NCBI RefSeq assembly: GCF_035304305.1
Contig: NZ_DATGQG010000131.1
Location: forward strand, 1-10,237
From: Ferrovibrio sp035304305
GTDB taxonomy: Bacteria; Pseudomonadota; Alphaproteobacteria; Ferrovibrionales; Ferrovibrionaceae
Reading direction: 5' to 3'
DNA: 10,237 bases
Part shown: piece by piece, positions 1-6,173 of the stretch
How positions within the stretch are numbered: position 1 is the stretch's first letter
Layout: the number at the start of each line of letters is the position of its first letter
The notes under the pieces: model-generated
What the model saw: only the letters and a program-made list of their open reading frames with translations
Databases searched by the model: none
Told to the model about the DNA's origin: nothing
Position numbers and translations under genes: made by a program

Positions 1-38
1 ATTGGGAAAAATGTCAATTCCCCCTTAATGTTCCCATC

Positions 39-44
39 AGGAAG
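39..44 (+). promoter_or_regulatory. ribosome binding site deciding the start of the first gene
   Basis: AGGAAG lies 8 bases before the ATG at 53 and only 5 bases before the in-frame GTG at 50. The spacing favours the ATG. The 38 bases to its left hold no recognisable gene, and no convincing plus-strand promoter is visible before the window edge. Confidence 0.6.
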
Positions 45-52
45 CAGCCGTG

Positions 53-1720
53 ATGTCTGATCCCGAAACCGACATGCCGCCCCTCACGCGACGCCCGGAG
101 CGTCTGACGTCGGTCCGTCCCCGACACTGGCGGCTGAACCAGTCGCATCGATCCCTTCCGGACGACAACGAACTCTTTTCCTTTTCCGGCTCGGTCGGGC
201 CGAACGGCGAGAACCGACGGGAGGATGTGATCAAGGCGCAGATCCTGCTGGGCAACAGCGGCCATTACCGTATCGCTGGAAAAGGCGCACCCACCGGGTG
301 GCCCGGCAACGAACTCTTCCGCAGCATTCGCGCCTTCCAGAAGGAAAAGGGCCTACAGGTCGACGGCCTGTTACTGCCACCAGCTCCGCAGGGCGTAGAT
401 CGAAATGGCATCGGCGAGACGCTTGTCACCTTACGCGCCGATCTCGGGGACAAGCTCGCCGGCTACACTGCGCCAACGCCGGAGGAAGTCGATGCCTACT
501 ACGAGAGCGAGGCTCGCTTCAGCGGGGTGCCGGATGATGGCGACAAACCGATGCCGCCGCCCTGGCACATTCTCCTCTATGACGGAAACGCCAAAACCAC
601 ACAGCCGGTCGGCGTAAAATTAACGAGTTCAGTCAAGCCGCGGGATATCCGCAGCGACGCCGGCCCCCCGACGCCACAATGGCGAGACGGACAACATCTC
701 GCCATGGCGAGCGCTCCGCCGGTCTTGCCCATCCAGATAGCACCTCGTCCGGCACCGCCTGCAGCGCCAACCGGTCCGTCGAAGCCACAAAACCCTTACC
801 CGCATGAGCATCCGGACATCAAAGCTGCCGGCTTGCAGCTCGAGAAGCTCGTTGATACGGGGTTCGGCAACGCTGCCGCAAACATCAAACGCTGGTATGA
901 AAACGGGCAGGCGTTTGTCGATGGCCTGAAACGCGCCGATCGCCCCATGGACGAAGCTGAACTTGCGGCCTTCACGCCTCTTCCTGGTGCTGAACCGACA
1001 CCACCCTCGCGGCCGATTAGCGAATCCGATCTGGCCGTGGCCACGACGCCACCGCTTGTGCCGCCGAAAGCCGATACCAAGCTGCAGGGAAGGCCTGCAG
1101 AGGAGCAAGAACCGGCAATTGAGCAATTGATTCCGCCTGAAACGAAACAGTGGATCACGACACTGCCGCCAGTGCAGCAGCCTTTTGCTCGGGATTTTGG
1201 CGCGATAATCGTCGAAAGCCATAAATTCGGCCCACGCGGCAGTCCCAGAACAGAAGAAGCCACCTTCATCGCTACGCGTGTCTGTACCGAAAGACTGGAG
1301 CTGCGCTCCCACCTAGCTGGAAAATTGTGGCATTTTGCCGGGTCCTATGATCTGAAAACCGGAGAGTACAAGAAGGAAGAAACCGTAAAGCGACCAGGAG
1401 CGTCCGACCTATCTGGTAGCGTTAAGGTGGATACCAGCTTTGGCGACAATATTGACGGTTCTCCATATCGGGCTCGTCTTCAGACAGTCGATGTGAAGAA
1501 AACCGGGAAAGAGCATGCCGATGCGAGCCTCACGAAAAGAGAAGCAGATAACTACGTTCGCCTTCAGGAAAATATGAAGGAAGGGGTTGCCGAATGGGCG
1601 CGCAAGATGAAGCCATGGGAAACGCCAGAGGAATACTCAGAATACGTGGCAGTTCGATGTGACAGAATGTGGGATAAGCTTGAACAGCGGTTGAAATCCG
1701 AGGGCATTCTTAAGGAATAG
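53..1720 (+). CDS. large modular protein with N-terminal peptidoglycan-binding-like domain; function unknown
   Basis: The product is 555 residues. Residues about 52-128 resemble a peptidoglycan-binding (PG_binding_1-like) repeat. They show a DVIKAQILL helix, a PTGWPG turn, the SIRAFQKEKGLQVDG core (residues 91-105) and a final ETLVTLRADL helix. Such domains usually bind cell-wall glycans and are often joined to hydrolases, but no lytic domain is recognised here. Proline-rich linkers follow (about 204-254 and 308-340), enclosing a helical stretch at 256-295. The C-terminal block (about 380-555) is charged, nearly proline-free and unrecognised. There is no hydrophobic signal peptide or membrane segment, so any export would need a dedicated system. 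The next gene starts 6 bases downstream and is probably co-transcribed. GC falls from about 64% in the N-terminal part to about 49% in the last 400 bases, which suggests a mosaic gene. The N-terminal fold is fairly well supported; the function is unknown. Confidence 0.75.
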   Translation: MSDPETDMPPLTRRPERLTSVRPRHWRLNQSHRSLPDDNELFSFSGSVGPNGENRREDVIKAQILLGNSGHYRIAGKGAPTGWPGNELFRSIRAFQKEKGLQVDGLLLPPAPQGVDRNGIGETLVTLRADLGDKLAGYTAPTPEEVDAYYESEARFSGVPDDGDKPMPPPWHILLYDGNAKTTQPVGVKLTSSVKPRDIRSDAGPPTPQWRDGQHLAMASAPPVLPIQIAPRPAPPAAPTGPSKPQNPYPHEHPDIKAAGLQLEKLVDTGFGNAAANIKRWYENGQAFVDGLKRADRPMDEAELAAFTPLPGAEPTPPSRPISESDLAVATTPPLVPPKADTKLQGRPAEEQEPAIEQLIPPETKQWITTLPPVQQPFARDFGAIIVESHKFGPRGSPRTEEATFIATRVCTERLELRSHLAGKLWHFAGSYDLKTGEYKKEETVKRPGASDLSGSVKVDTSFGDNIDGSPYRARLQTVDVKKTGKEHADASLTKREADNYVRLQENMKEGVAEWARKMKPWETPEEYSEYVAVRCDRMWDKLEQRLKSEGILKE

Positions 1721-1726
1721 TGAGCA

Positions 1727-2446
1727 ATGATGATCGCCGCACCAATCCCCGTTTACGACTCCTGTCGTCCTGCCTTCCGGACGCGGGATATCTGTTTTTC
1801 TCCCGCTGACTGGCGACGGGTGGATGAGGCGGTCGCCTCCCATTATCCCCGGTCGACTGTTATTCGGGGCGCCACCGGACCGGAGAGGATTGCAAAAACA
1901 ATCCCCTCTATCTCCAAGGTGAACAGACTTTCCGATCTCATGGAGGAAACCGGCCAGCTGCCATTCGAGAGCGAAATCGGCTTCGATCCTGCCTGGGAAC
2001 CTGATTTCCGGTTACTGGAGAATGATGCAGGCTGGATGCGAAATCCGCTCCCGCTGCCCATTGTAAGGATTCTGCAGTACCAGGCCGTGTGGGATCCGCA
2101 GGGAACCGCGCCGGAGCACCTGTGCGCGGGCCGGATCGAGATTTCGTGTCAGCCGGGCAACGACAACCACCTGACCTTCGCCCGGCAGTTCTTCGATCTG
2201 ATCGGGAAAATGAGCACGAACAGGAATCAGGTTCGCCTCTCGGTTCCTGGCTACAATGTCGATGCCGTTCAGGAGAAAGGCTCCCGGATATGGCTAGGCT
2301 TCGACGCGATCCGCTGGGCGCGCGAGGATAAACAGCGGCTGCTCTACTACAAACCGGGCTGGGGTCTGCGCCCGAACGATGAAGGTATCGTCAAGGCATG
2401 GGAGGGCGAACCCTGCGCTACACCCCTCTCGGGCCGAACAGGATGA
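1727..2446 (+). CDS. hypothetical protein paired with the preceding PG-binding-like protein
   Basis: The product is 239 residues and matches no family I recognise. It has no signal peptide, no clear membrane helix and no obvious catalytic motif. Visible features are aromatic and acidic patches (residues 88-104), a segment reading LQYQAVWDP (116-124), a probable beta-rich region at 133-142, and five scattered cysteines. AAGGA at 1712-1716, inside the end of the upstream gene, lies 10 bases before the ATG at 1727; a second ATG at 1730 is possible. The 6-base gap to the upstream gene argues for one transcript and a joint role, such as a binding partner, chaperone or immunity-like protein, but the sequence does not show which. 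Its last nine codons overlap, tail to tail, the end of the oppositely oriented ynfA gene, so the C-terminus may have been reset at a rearrangement junction. Confidence 0.7.
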   Translation: MMIAAPIPVYDSCRPAFRTRDICFSPADWRRVDEAVASHYPRSTVIRGATGPERIAKTIPSISKVNRLSDLMEETGQLPFESEIGFDPAWEPDFRLLENDAGWMRNPLPLPIVRILQYQAVWDPQGTAPEHLCAGRIEISCQPGNDNHLTFARQFFDLIGKMSTNRNQVRLSVPGYNVDAVQEKGSRIWLGFDAIRWAREDKQRLLYYKPGWGLRPNDEGIVKAWEGEPCATPLSGRTG

Positions 2447-2744
2447 GCGCCGCGCCGCCGAGGCAGATGGCGGCCCCGATGAGGTCCCAGCGGTCGGGCT
2501 GCTGGCTTTCGGCGAGCCAGAGCCAGACCAGCGAGGCGGTGATATAGACGCCGCCATAGGCGGCATAGGCGCGGCCGGCGAATTCCGCCTCGATCAGGGT
2601 CAGCAGCCAGGCGAAGGCGATCAGGCTCGCCACACCCGGCAGCAGCCAGAGCGCCGATTTGCCCATGCGCAGCCAGGCCCAGAAGGCGAAGCAGCCGGCG
2701 ATCTCGGCGATGGCAGCGGCGATATAGACGGCGATGGATGTCAT
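2418..2744 (-). CDS. ynfA: YnfA family (UPF0060) small membrane protein
   Basis: The 108-residue length is typical of YnfA/UPF0060 proteins. Four hydrophobic segments are visible at about 3-24, 31-51, 59-77 and 87-104, so it is an inner-membrane protein. The family signature GRAYAAYGGVYI lies at residues 57-68, and the IAEIAGCFAFWAWLR helix near the N-terminus matches the E. coli homologue in pattern. The family belongs to the drug/metabolite transporter relatives of small multidrug resistance proteins; an efflux role is reported for some members but the substrate here is unknown. It starts 30 bases after the AraC-type regulator on the same strand and is probably its co-transcribed partner. 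No strong ribosome binding site is visible before the ATG. Its 3' end overlaps the plus-strand gene by 29 bases. Confidence 0.93.
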   Translation of the reverse strand: MTSIAVYIAAAIAEIAGCFAFWAWLRMGKSALWLLPGVASLIAFAWLLTLIEAEFAGRAYAAYGGVYITASLVWLWLAESQQPDRWDLIGAAICLGGAALILFGPRGV

Positions 2745-2774
2745 CTGCGGGTTCCCGGCATGGATCGAGCGCCC

Positions 2775-3713
2775 CTATTCCGCCGCCGCACGCAACTGGC
2801 GGCGGAAGCTGCCCGGGCCGATGCCGAACTGCGCCTTGAAGCGGCGCGTGAACGACGGCAGCGAGGCATAGCCGCAGCGCTCGGCAACATCGTCGATGCT
2901 CAGCCCCGTATCGGCCAGCAGGCTGCGTGCCTTCATCAGACGCCAGCGGGTGAGATACTCGATCGGCGGCAGGCCGAGGGAGGCCGCGAAACGGTCGGCG
3001 AAGCGGGCGCGCGACATGCCGGCCTCGCGGGCCAGCGCGCTCACGGTCCAGTCCCTTTCCGGGGCGGCATGCATCGCCTGCAGGGCCGCCTGCAGCGCAC
3101 GGTCGTTCAGCGCCGCGATGAAGCCGTCGGCATCCCCGTTCGCGCCGAGCCGGCGCGCCGCCTGGATCACGACGATCTCGATCAGCCGGGTGAGCACGGC
3201 GCGGCTGCCCTGCCCGTCCAGCGCCGCTTCCAGCGACAGCAGGCGCAGGGCCGCGGCGATCCAGGGCTCGGCGCCGAGATCGCCCTGGCGCAGATGGATG
3301 ATGCCGGGCAGTACCGCCGTGACGGGATGGTCGAGGCTTTCGTCGAAGCGGCAGAAGCCGCAGAGCAGCCGTGCCTTTGCCAGGCCGCTGCCGCCGCGCA
3401 GCACGCCGTCCTGCAGCGCGCCGGCCCTGATCGCGTCATCGAGCGCCACGACCTGCGCGCCGTCATCGGCGCCGACGATCTGCGCGGCGCCGTTGGGCAC
3501 CAGCGCGATGTCGCCCTCGGACAGCAGCACGGGCGGCGCACCGCCCTCCAGGCCGATGCGGCACTGGCCCTGCAGGACGAGATGGAAGCGGATGCGGCGC
3601 CGCTCCTGCGGCACGCGGACGGCGATGCCGTCGCCCAGCTCGGCGCGAAAATAGAGCTCGCCGCGCAGGCGCAGCGCGGAAAAGACCTCCGAAACCAGAT
3701 CCGGCTTGGCCAA
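2775..3713 (-). CDS. AraC family transcriptional regulator with N-terminal cupin domain
   Basis: The product is 312 residues if translation starts at the TTG at 3713. That start is chosen because GGAGGGG lies 7 bases upstream and because the N-terminus (LVSEVFSALRLRGELYF, residues 6-22) matches the usual beginning of regulators with a Cupin_6-type sensor domain. Longer in-frame readings would run into the divergent exporter gene. Residues about 6-190 form the sensor half. Residues 223-303 are the AraC DNA-binding half with two helix-turn-helix units: VSALAREAGMSRARFADRF (224-242) and SIDDVAERCGYASLPSFTRRF (272-292), followed by the FGIGPGSFRRQ ending. It probably controls the divergent LysE-type exporter, itself and ynfA from the 109-base spacer, as is usual for such pairs. 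The ligand is unknown. Confidence 0.92.
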   Translation of the reverse strand: MAKPDLVSEVFSALRLRGELYFRAELGDGIAVRVPQERRRIRFHLVLQGQCRIGLEGGAPPVLLSEGDIALVPNGAAQIVGADDGAQVVALDDAIRAGALQDGVLRGGSGLAKARLLCGFCRFDESLDHPVTAVLPGIIHLRQGDLGAEPWIAAALRLLSLEAALDGQGSRAVLTRLIEIVVIQAARRLGANGDADGFIAALNDRALQAALQAMHAAPERDWTVSALAREAGMSRARFADRFAASLGLPPIEYLTRWRLMKARSLLADTGLSIDDVAERCGYASLPSFTRRFKAQFGIGPGSFRRQLRAAAE

Positions 3714-3822
3714 TGGGCTGCCCCTCCGGGACGATCTGATAAAAATCGCAGACGGAAGGACAGTGATTGCCGAAGCGGCGCCTGTCAATCTCCCGCCGCC
3801 GCAACCGGAGGGGAGACGGACA
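3714..3822. promoter_or_regulatory. divergent regulatory region between the AraC-type regulator and the LysE-type exporter
   Basis: This 109-base spacer must hold the start signals of both genes and probably the regulator's operator. The two ribosome binding sites are mirror images: CCCCTCCGG at 3721-3729 serves the minus gene and CCGGAGGGG at 3805-3813 serves the plus gene. A perfect minus-strand TTGACA (3788 to 3783) could be a -35 box for the regulator, but the bases 16-18 further on match a -10 box poorly. Short inverted pairs, GACAG/CTGTC (3759-3763, 3782-3786) and GATTG/CAATC (3765-3769, 3786-3790), are possible operator halves. Their assignment is a guess. Confidence 0.55.
3721..3727 (-). 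promoter_or_regulatory. ribosome binding site supporting a TTG start for the AraC-type regulator
   Basis: Read on the minus strand this is GGAGGGG, 7 bases before TTG at 3713-3711. No ATG or GTG with comparable spacing and family fit is seen, so it decides the start. Confidence 0.7.
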
Positions 3823-4425
3823 ATGACCTGGGACATGGCGCTGGCACTGATGGGCTTTGCCTTCGTGATGTCGATCTCGCCGGGCCCGGGCAATTTCCTG
3901 CTGCTGGCCTCGGGCGCCAATTTCGGCTTCGCGCGCTCGCTGCCGCTCATGCTCGGGATCAGCGGCGGCTTCCTCGCCATGGTCTTCGCCATCGGCCTCG
4001 GGCTGGGCCAGGTCTTCGACCGCTATCCGCAGATTTACGATGTGCTGCGCATCGTCGGCGCGGCCTATGTGGCCTGGATGGCCTGGGGCCTGATGCAGGC
4101 CCGCGGCCTGGGCACTGCTGCCGGCCGCGAGATCGCACAGCCGATCGGCTTCATCCAGGCGGCTTTGCTGCAGCTGGTCAATCCGAAGGCCTGGGCGGTG
4201 GCGCTGATCGTCACCGTCACCTACACCGTGCCGCAGGATTTCCTCACCTCGCTGCTACTGCTGATCGCGCTGTTCGCCGTCGTGAACCTGCCGGCGCTCA
4301 GCGTCTGGGTGCTGTCGGGCGCGGCGCTACGCGACGTGCTGGCCAAAGGCAACCGCATCGCGGTGTTCAACATCGCCATGGCGGTGCTTCTGGTGGCGTC
4401 GATGGTGCCGGTGCTGCTGAGGTAG
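3823..4425 (+). CDS. LysE family amino-acid/metabolite exporter
   Basis: The product is 200 residues, the normal size for the LysE/RhtB export family, which moves amino acids or related metabolites out across the inner membrane by proton exchange. The family marker SPGPGNF is at residues 19-25, followed by the glycine-rich RSLPLMLGISGG (38-49) and the QLVNPKAW motif (117-124). About six hydrophobic segments are visible, roughly at 5-20, 38-64, 72-90, 108-134, 139-165 and 178-198. The ATG at 3823 is preceded by GGAGGGGAG, ending 7 bases upstream. It stands divergent to an AraC-type regulator that probably induces it in response to the exported compound or an analogue. The substrate cannot be told from sequence. 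The gene ends 17 bases before a palindromic repeat shared with the convergent methyltransferase gene. Confidence 0.93.
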   Translation: MTWDMALALMGFAFVMSISPGPGNFLLLASGANFGFARSLPLMLGISGGFLAMVFAIGLGLGQVFDRYPQIYDVLRIVGAAYVAWMAWGLMQARGLGTAAGREIAQPIGFIQAALLQLVNPKAWAVALIVTVTYTVPQDFLTSLLLLIALFAVVNLPALSVWVLSGAALRDVLAKGNRIAVFNIAMAVLLVASMVPVLLR

Positions 4426-4430
4426 TCAGT

Positions 4431-4472
4431 GAAACAAACAACTGTCATGGCCGGGCTCGTCCGGCCATGACA
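4431..4472 (-). terminator. hairpin and T-rich tail after the trans-aconitate methyltransferase gene
   Basis: Positions 4443-4472 form a perfect 12-base-pair stem (TGTCATGGCCGG against CCGGCCATGACA) with a 6-base loop. Read on the minus strand it begins 20 bases after the tam stop and is followed by GTTGTTTGTTTC, a T-rich though interrupted tail, so it may act as an intrinsic terminator for tam. In the plus direction there is no T run, so termination of the exporter transcript is less certain. The stem is also one copy of a dispersed repeat; the second is at 5834-5864. Confidence 0.5.
4443..4472. repeat. palindromic interspersed repeat, copy 1
   Basis: The core TGTCATGGCCGGGC, a short loop with CGTCC, then GGCCATG and CAAT recur at 5834-5864 with only a few changes. 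It occupies the convergent junction of the LysE-type exporter and tam. Extragenic palindromes with this kind of 'catggccggg' core are frequent in alphaproteobacterial genomes, which is general knowledge and was not searched here. Confidence 0.75.
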
Positions 4473-4492
4473 ATCAAGGCAGGTGACGGGGA

Positions 4493-5260
4493 TTACGCCT
4501 TCTGCGCCAGGATGAACAGGCGGCGGAAGGGAAACAGCGTGCGACCATCGGCTTCCGGTCTGTAGTGCTGCGCCACGCGATGGCGGTAGTCGGACTCGAA
4601 AGCGCCGCGCTCGGGTTCCTCCAGCCGGTCGAGGAACTGCTTCAGCCAGGTGCCCTTGGTGTATTCCGCCACCGGATTGTCGCCCGACAGCACCTGCAGG
4701 TATTCGCTCTCCCAGATCTCCAGCGCCGCCGCGCGGCCCTGCAGCAGGCGCCAGTAATGGCCGGGCTCGGCGACCGGCCGGCGGCGCAGATGCGGCTCCA
4801 GCTTCGCCCGCCACGGCCCCTGCTCGATGGTCTCCACAATCGACGTATGCGAGGGCGCGCCGAAATTGCGCGGCATCTGGATCGCCAGCCAGCCGCCCGG
4901 CTTCACGCAGTCGAGCAGGCCGGGAATGAGCCGGTCATGGTCGTCGAGCCAGTGCAGAGCCGCATTCGAATAGAGCAGGTCCACCGGCTGCGGCGGCCGC
5001 CAGGTCGCGATATCGGCCTCAATGAAAGTGACGTCCGGATATTCGGCGCGTGCCTTCGCCAGCATGGCGGCGGAGGAATCGACACCCGTCAGCCGCACCT
5101 GCGGCCAGCGCCGGCGGATCAGCGGGCTCAGGTTGCCGGCGCCGCAGCCCAGGTCGATGGCGGATTCCGGACTCGCCAGCGGAACGCGCATCAGCAGGTC
5201 GACGGCCGGCCGCAGCCGCTCGCCGGCAAATTTCAGGTATTGCGTCGGGTCCCAGCTCAT
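4493..5260 (-). CDS. tam: trans-aconitate 2-methyltransferase
   Basis: The product is 255 residues, close to the E. coli enzyme (about 252). It is a cytoplasmic class I SAM-dependent methyltransferase that methylates trans-aconitate, a spontaneous isomer of cis-aconitate that inhibits aconitase. The opening WDPTQYLKFAGERLRPAVDLL (residues 3-23) is a Tam hallmark. SAM-binding motif I is AIDLGCGAG (34-42); the next strand ends in the acidic GVDSS (59-63); EADIATW (81-87) and SNAALHWLDDH (98-108) follow; the ending FRRLFILAQ matches the family. The gene diverges from a thioesterase gene with only 46 bases between the proposed starts, and no clear ribosome binding site precedes its ATG. It converges on the LysE-type exporter. 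The specific substrate is inferred from overall similarity of pattern, not from residues proven unique to Tam. Confidence 0.9.
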   Translation of the reverse strand: MSWDPTQYLKFAGERLRPAVDLLMRVPLASPESAIDLGCGAGNLSPLIRRRWPQVRLTGVDSSAAMLAKARAEYPDVTFIEADIATWRPPQPVDLLYSNAALHWLDDHDRLIPGLLDCVKPGGWLAIQMPRNFGAPSHTSIVETIEQGPWRAKLEPHLRRRPVAEPGHYWRLLQGRAAALEIWESEYLQVLSGDNPVAEYTKGTWLKQFLDRLEEPERGAFESDYRHRVAQHYRPEADGRTLFPFRRLFILAQKA

Positions 5261-5306
5261 GCTGGAAACGGTAGCCGGAGAAACGCAACCGACAAAGGCC
5301 AGTTTG
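5261..5306. promoter_or_regulatory. short divergent spacer between tam and the thioesterase gene
   Basis: Only 46 bases separate the two proposed starts. AAAGG at 5294-5298, 8 bases before ATG 5307, is the only clear signal. I see no matched -35/-10 pair on either strand, so at least one promoter probably lies inside the opposing reading frame, or the thioesterase starts further in, at 5358. Confidence 0.4.
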
Positions 5307-5825
5307 ATGAATTCTTCTCAAGCCCTCTCAGCATCCGCTCAAGACTTCTCGAAGCCGATGGAACTCACCGGCATGCGCGTGCTGCCGGAGCATATCGACG
5401 CCAACGGGCATATGAATGTCGGCTTCTACAACGTGATCTTCGACCAGGCGCTGGACCGCTTCTTCAAACCCTTCGACCTGGACTGGTCCTATGTGAAGCG
5501 CACCAATCTCTCGACCTTCGTGCTGGAGACCCATGTCTGCTATCTGCAGGAGGTGGTCGAGGGCGACGAGCTGCGCTTCACCTTCCAGCTGCTCGGCCAT
5601 GACGCCAAGCGGCTGCATTACTTCATGGAGATGCACCACGCGCAAAAGAACTATCTGGCGGCGACCTCGGAGCAGATCCTGGTGCATGTGGATCTCGCCA
5701 CCCGCCGCTCCTCGCCCTTCCTGCCCGAGCACCAGCAATTCTTCGCCGAGATGTTTGCCGGGCATTCGAAACTGCCCGTGCCGAAGCAGGCCGGACGCAG
5801 CATCGGCATGGGGAAGAAGGGCTAG
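5307..5825 (+). CDS. hotdog-fold acyl-CoA thioesterase family protein
   Basis: The product is 172 residues from ATG 5307. The motif HIDANGHMN (residues 29-37), followed by FYNVIFDQALDRFF, is typical of 4-hydroxybenzoyl-CoA thioesterase-like hotdog proteins, where the aspartate-containing loop lies in the active site. Further strands are FVLETHVCYLQEVVEGDELRF (71-91) and LHYFMEMHHAQ (103-113), as in the single-domain 4HBT_2 group. It probably hydrolyses an acyl-CoA in the cytoplasm, but the substrate is unknown. The start is uncertain: ATG 5307 has AAAGG 8 bases upstream, but residues 1-16 are Ser/Ala-rich with codons unlike the body of the gene, and the family usually begins close to the second ATG at 5358 (155 residues). 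The gene is divergent from tam and converges on the cupin gene. Confidence 0.88.
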   Translation: MNSSQALSASAQDFSKPMELTGMRVLPEHIDANGHMNVGFYNVIFDQALDRFFKPFDLDWSYVKRTNLSTFVLETHVCYLQEVVEGDELRFTFQLLGHDAKRLHYFMEMHHAQKNYLAATSEQILVHVDLATRRSSPFLPEHQQFFAEMFAGHSKLPVPKQAGRSIGMGKKG

Positions 5826-5833
5826 TCACAGTC

Positions 5834-5864
5834 TGTCATGGCCGGGCCCGTCCCGGCCATGGCA
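5834..5864. repeat. palindromic interspersed repeat, copy 2
   Basis: A 13-base stem (TGTCATGGCCGGG against CCCGGCCATGGCA, with one T-G wobble pair) encloses a 5-base loop. It starts 8 bases after the thioesterase stop and ends 21 bases from the stop of the convergent cupin gene. There is no T run on either side, so it is not a classical intrinsic terminator, although it may protect or help end both transcripts. It shares its core and the trailing CAAT with the copy at 4443-4472. Confidence 0.75.
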
Positions 5865-5885
5865 ATTCAAACGGACAGGGCCCGC

Positions 5886-6173
5886 CTATCCCTTGATCTC
5901 GACTTCCACGAAGGCCATCGGGGCGTTGCCGGCGTTGATCACGTTGTGCGCGATGCCTTTCGGGCGCGAATAGCTGCCACCGGCCGGCATCTCGACGATG
6001 GTTTCGGCGCCGGCGGAATCGACCAGCTTCAGCTTCGATTCCGTGAGGAAGGTGACGACATAGGGATATTCGTGGACATGGAAGCCGGTCTCGGCGCCGG
6101 GCGCGAAATCCCAGCGCGTGACGCGCACGCGCTCGTCGTCCACCTGCTGGGTCGGTCTGGCCTGCTCGGTCAT
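5886..6173 (-). CDS. small single-domain cupin protein
   Basis: The product is 95 residues and forms one cupin beta-barrel. Cupin motif 1 is seen as GFHVHEYPYVV (residues 30-40), with H32 and H34 as probable metal ligands. Motif 2, G(X)5PXG(X)2H(X)3N, is matched exactly by residues 65-80 (P71, G73, H76, N80). Many such small cupins bind a metal and either a small carboxylate or sugar, or act as dioxygenases or isomerases; which applies here cannot be told. It is the last gene of the nadE-gltX-cimA-trmJ operon. Its ATG overlaps the stop of the RNA methyltransferase gene (ATGA, 6170-6173), and AAAGG lies 6 bases upstream, so translational coupling is likely. The stop is followed by palindromic repeat copy 2. 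Confidence 0.88.
   Translation of the reverse strand: MTEQARPTQQVDDERVRVTRWDFAPGAETGFHVHEYPYVVTFLTESKLKLVDSAGAETIVEMPAGGSYSRPKGIAHNVINAGNAPMAFVEVEIKG

Noticed and set aside
12..17. Perfect TTGACA on the minus strand near the left edge
   Set aside because: It could be the -35 box of a divergent gene to the left, but the -10 region would lie at or beyond the window edge and cannot be examined.
1082..1130. Small hairpin (CTGCAGG, 5-base loop, CCTGCAG) and tandem GCAATTGA repeat inside the first gene
   Set aside because: Both lie in the linker coding region, are short, and are likely chance patterns of repetitive linker codons.
629..1312. Minus-strand open frame of 227 codons inside the first gene
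   Set aside because: The translation is Arg/Cys/Trp-rich and domainless, while the plus strand encodes a recognisable domain in frame.
3714..3992. N-terminal extension of the AraC-type regulator by up to 93 residues
   Set aside because: It would overlap the exporter gene, lacks family similarity, and the TTG at 3713 has a well-placed GGAGGGG.
2379..4565. Long plus-strand open frame of 728 codons
   Set aside because: It runs antisense to ynfA and the AraC-type regulator and in another frame of the exporter gene. Its translation is Arg/Ala/Gly/Gln-rich low-complexity sequence without domains, a normal artefact of high-GC codon bias.
5834..5864. Intrinsic terminator at palindrome copy 2
   Set aside because: The stem is strong but no T run follows on either strand, so it is listed as a repeat only.
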